Part shown: positions 6,642-7,559 of the stretch, piece after piece | Layout: every line of letters starts with the position of its first letter | Numbering within the stretch: the stretch's first letter is position 1 | Assembly: GCA_030670375.1 (NCBI GenBank) | Contig: DAOVBT010000091.1 | Coordinates: forward strand, 1 to 7,559 | Direction: 5' to 3' | Length of the DNA: 7,559 nucleotides | Source of the DNA: Candidatus Aminicenantota bacterium | Lineage (GTDB): Bacteria; Acidobacteriota; Aminicenantia; Aminicenantales; Aminicenantaceae | The notes under the pieces: generated by a model | Told to the model about the DNA's origin: nothing | Databases searched by the model: none | Seen by the model: the letters and a program-made list of their open reading frames with translations, nothing else | Translations under genes and position numbers: made by a program

Positions 6642-7559
6642 TTTATTTTTATACCATATTGTTCCAATTTTTTATACAGGTTGCTGCGGGGAGTATCGAT
6701 CGTCCTTGCGGTTTGAGAGATGTTCCAGTCGTTTTCTCGGAGCTTGGAAAGGATAAACTCCTTTTCAGCCAAATCTCTGAATTCTTTGAGATTTTTTATC
6801 CCCTTGGCATCGGGAAGATAGATGCGTATCTCTCCCCGGATTTCTTCGGGAAGGTATTTTTCGTCGATCGTGTTTCCATCAGTGGCAATGATCAATCGTT
6901 CGATCACATTCTTAAGTTGGCGAATGTTTCCTTTCCAGGGATACTTCATCATCGCCTTAACAGCATCCTCGGAAAATTTCTTTTGCTTAAAGTTGTTGTC
7001 CGCCGCAATGAGCTGGCTAAAATACTCAATCAGGAGAGGGATATCCTCTTTTTTCTCTCGAAGCGCAGGGGAATAAAGGGGTACAACGTTCAAACGAAAA
7101 TACAGATCTTCCCTGAAATTATACTCCTGAATTTCCTTTTTGAGATCTTTATTTGTCGCGGCGATCACCCGAACATCCACTTTGCCGATTTTACTCGACC
7201 CAACTTTCTGAACTTCTCCTTCCTCCAGAACGCGCAATACCTTGGCTTGTGTTTTGAGACTCATATCCCCCACTTCATCAAGAAAAATCGTACCGCCATC
7301 AGCCAGATCGAACTTGCCCAATTTTTTTTCTGTCGCTCCTGTAAAGGCCCCTTTCACGTGCCCGAAGAGTTCACTTTCGATCAATTCCTCCGGAATGGCC
7401 GCACAGTTGACCTGGATGAACGGGTCCTTTGCCCGGAGGCTATGATTGTGAATAGCCCGCGCTATGAGTTCTTTTCCCGTCCCGCTCTCTCCGAAAATCA
7501 TGATAGTGGCATTGGTGGGGGCGATTTTCAAGATCTCATATGAAAAGAGCCACACAGCA
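6551..7559 (-). CDS. Sigma-54-dependent transcriptional activator, NtrC family (partial, 5' end outside window)
   Basis: This is an enhancer-binding AAA+ ATPase that remodels sigma-54 RNA polymerase to open promoters. Numbered from a GTG at 7553-7555, the visible 334 residues contain Walker A GESGTGKE (22-29), the sigma-54-contacting loop GAFTGA (69-74), Walker B TIFLDEV (89-95), sensor I ATN (133-135), arginine-finger region NFREDLYFRLN (146-156), sensor II KGNIRQLKN (208-216) and a Fis-type helix-turn-helix (about 262-303) ending in RSNLYKKLEQYGIKI. The GTG is not a credible start: the AAA+ domain is already under way and the frame is open to the window edge, so an N-terminal sensory or receiver domain probably lies beyond. 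The last 30 residues (from about 305) are low-complexity, rich in Ser, Gly, Glu and Gln, unlike the family, and are read from rnpB DNA. Target genes cannot be inferred. Confidence 0.93.
   Translation of the reverse strand, partial: AVWLFSYEILKIAPTNATIMIFGESGTGKELIARAIHNHSLRAKDPFIQVNCAAIPEELIESELFGHVKGAFTGATEKKLGKFDLADGGTIFLDEVGDMSLKTQAKVLRVLEEGEVQKVGSSKIGKVDVRVIAATNKDLKKEIQEYNFREDLYFRLNVVPLYSPALREKKEDIPLLIEYFSQLIAADNNFKQKKFSEDAVKAMMKYPWKGNIRQLKNVIERLIIATDGNTIDEKYLPEEIRGEIRIYLPDAKGIKNLKEFRDLAEKEFILSKLRENDWNISQTARTIDTPRSNLYKKLEQYGIKIKAGVGEVVAPSSTQSREGEESPNSKGQDGR
6648..6656 (-). promoter_or_regulatory. Probable extended -10 promoter of rnpB, inside the activator CDS
   Basis: On the - strand TGGTATAAA (6656-6648) is an extended -10 element (TGn followed by TATAAA). 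Seven bases downstream is G6641, the first base of the RNase P helix P1, just where transcription should begin. No recognisable -35 box lies 16-18 bp upstream, which is tolerated by extended -10 promoters. The element lies in the codons for QYGIKI near the end of the helix-turn-helix of the upstream gene. Co-transcription with that gene followed by processing is an alternative. Confidence 0.6.

Noticed and set aside
6442..6756. + strand frame across rnpB
   Set aside because: The region is explained by conserved RNase P RNA on the - strand; the frame is incidental.
6509..7543. Long + strand open frame of 344 codons opposite the activator gene
   Set aside because: It is antisense to clear AAA+ and helix-turn-helix coding sequence and to rnpB, and has no recognisable motif or ribosome-binding site. 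It reflects codon bias of the real - strand gene.

Overview
The window is bacterial chromosomal DNA of mid GC content and is almost entirely housekeeping. Its core is the distal membrane-arm block of respiratory complex I (nuoJ-nuoK-nuoL-nuoM-nuoN, + strand, 437-6160). A formylmethionine initiator tRNA lies before it on the - strand. After it, also on the - strand, come the RNase P RNA gene (rnpB) and the 3' part of a sigma-54-dependent (NtrC-family) activator gene. A 14-subunit-type complex I with consensus sigma-70-like promoters, an initiator tRNA with encoded CCA, and a type-A-like RNase P RNA point to a respiring, probably Gram-negative bacterium. The phylum cannot be fixed from this sequence alone.

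Layout. Positions 1-187 hold no confident gene; a short C-terminal coding fragment may end at 37. The tRNA-fMet (188-264, - strand) has a promoter with two perfect consensus hexamers at 277-304. About 90 bp away on the + strand, another promoter with perfect hexamers (393-422) drives the nuo block. The two promoters diverge, and two short AT-rich palindromes (305-314 and 317-328) lie between them. The five nuo genes are packed with 4-bp overlaps or gaps of 1-4 bp, and the block ends in an intrinsic terminator at 6205-6236. The convergent rnpB occupies about 6281-6641, and the activator reading frame runs from the right window edge down to 6551.

How the genes work together. NuoL, NuoM and NuoN are the three antiporter-like proton-pumping subunits. 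NuoJ and NuoK form the link to the Q-module. NuoA to NuoI, including the membrane subunit NuoH, are not in the window, and the transcription unit starts cleanly at nuoJ, so the complex I genes appear split in this genome. All key lysine and glutamate residues of the proton channels are present, so the encoded membrane arm looks functional.

Most interesting points. (1) The last 30 codons of the activator gene lie inside the 5' part of the RNase P RNA, and a likely extended -10 promoter for rnpB lies in its helix-turn-helix codons. (2) The nuoJ start is fixed by an in-frame stop two codons upstream and sits only about 7-9 nt from the predicted transcription start, which implies a nearly leaderless mRNA for a large complex I operon. 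(3) The initiator tRNA has U1-U72 instead of the usual C1-A72 mismatch. I found no mobile element, CRISPR array, defence cassette or evident new multi-gene system.
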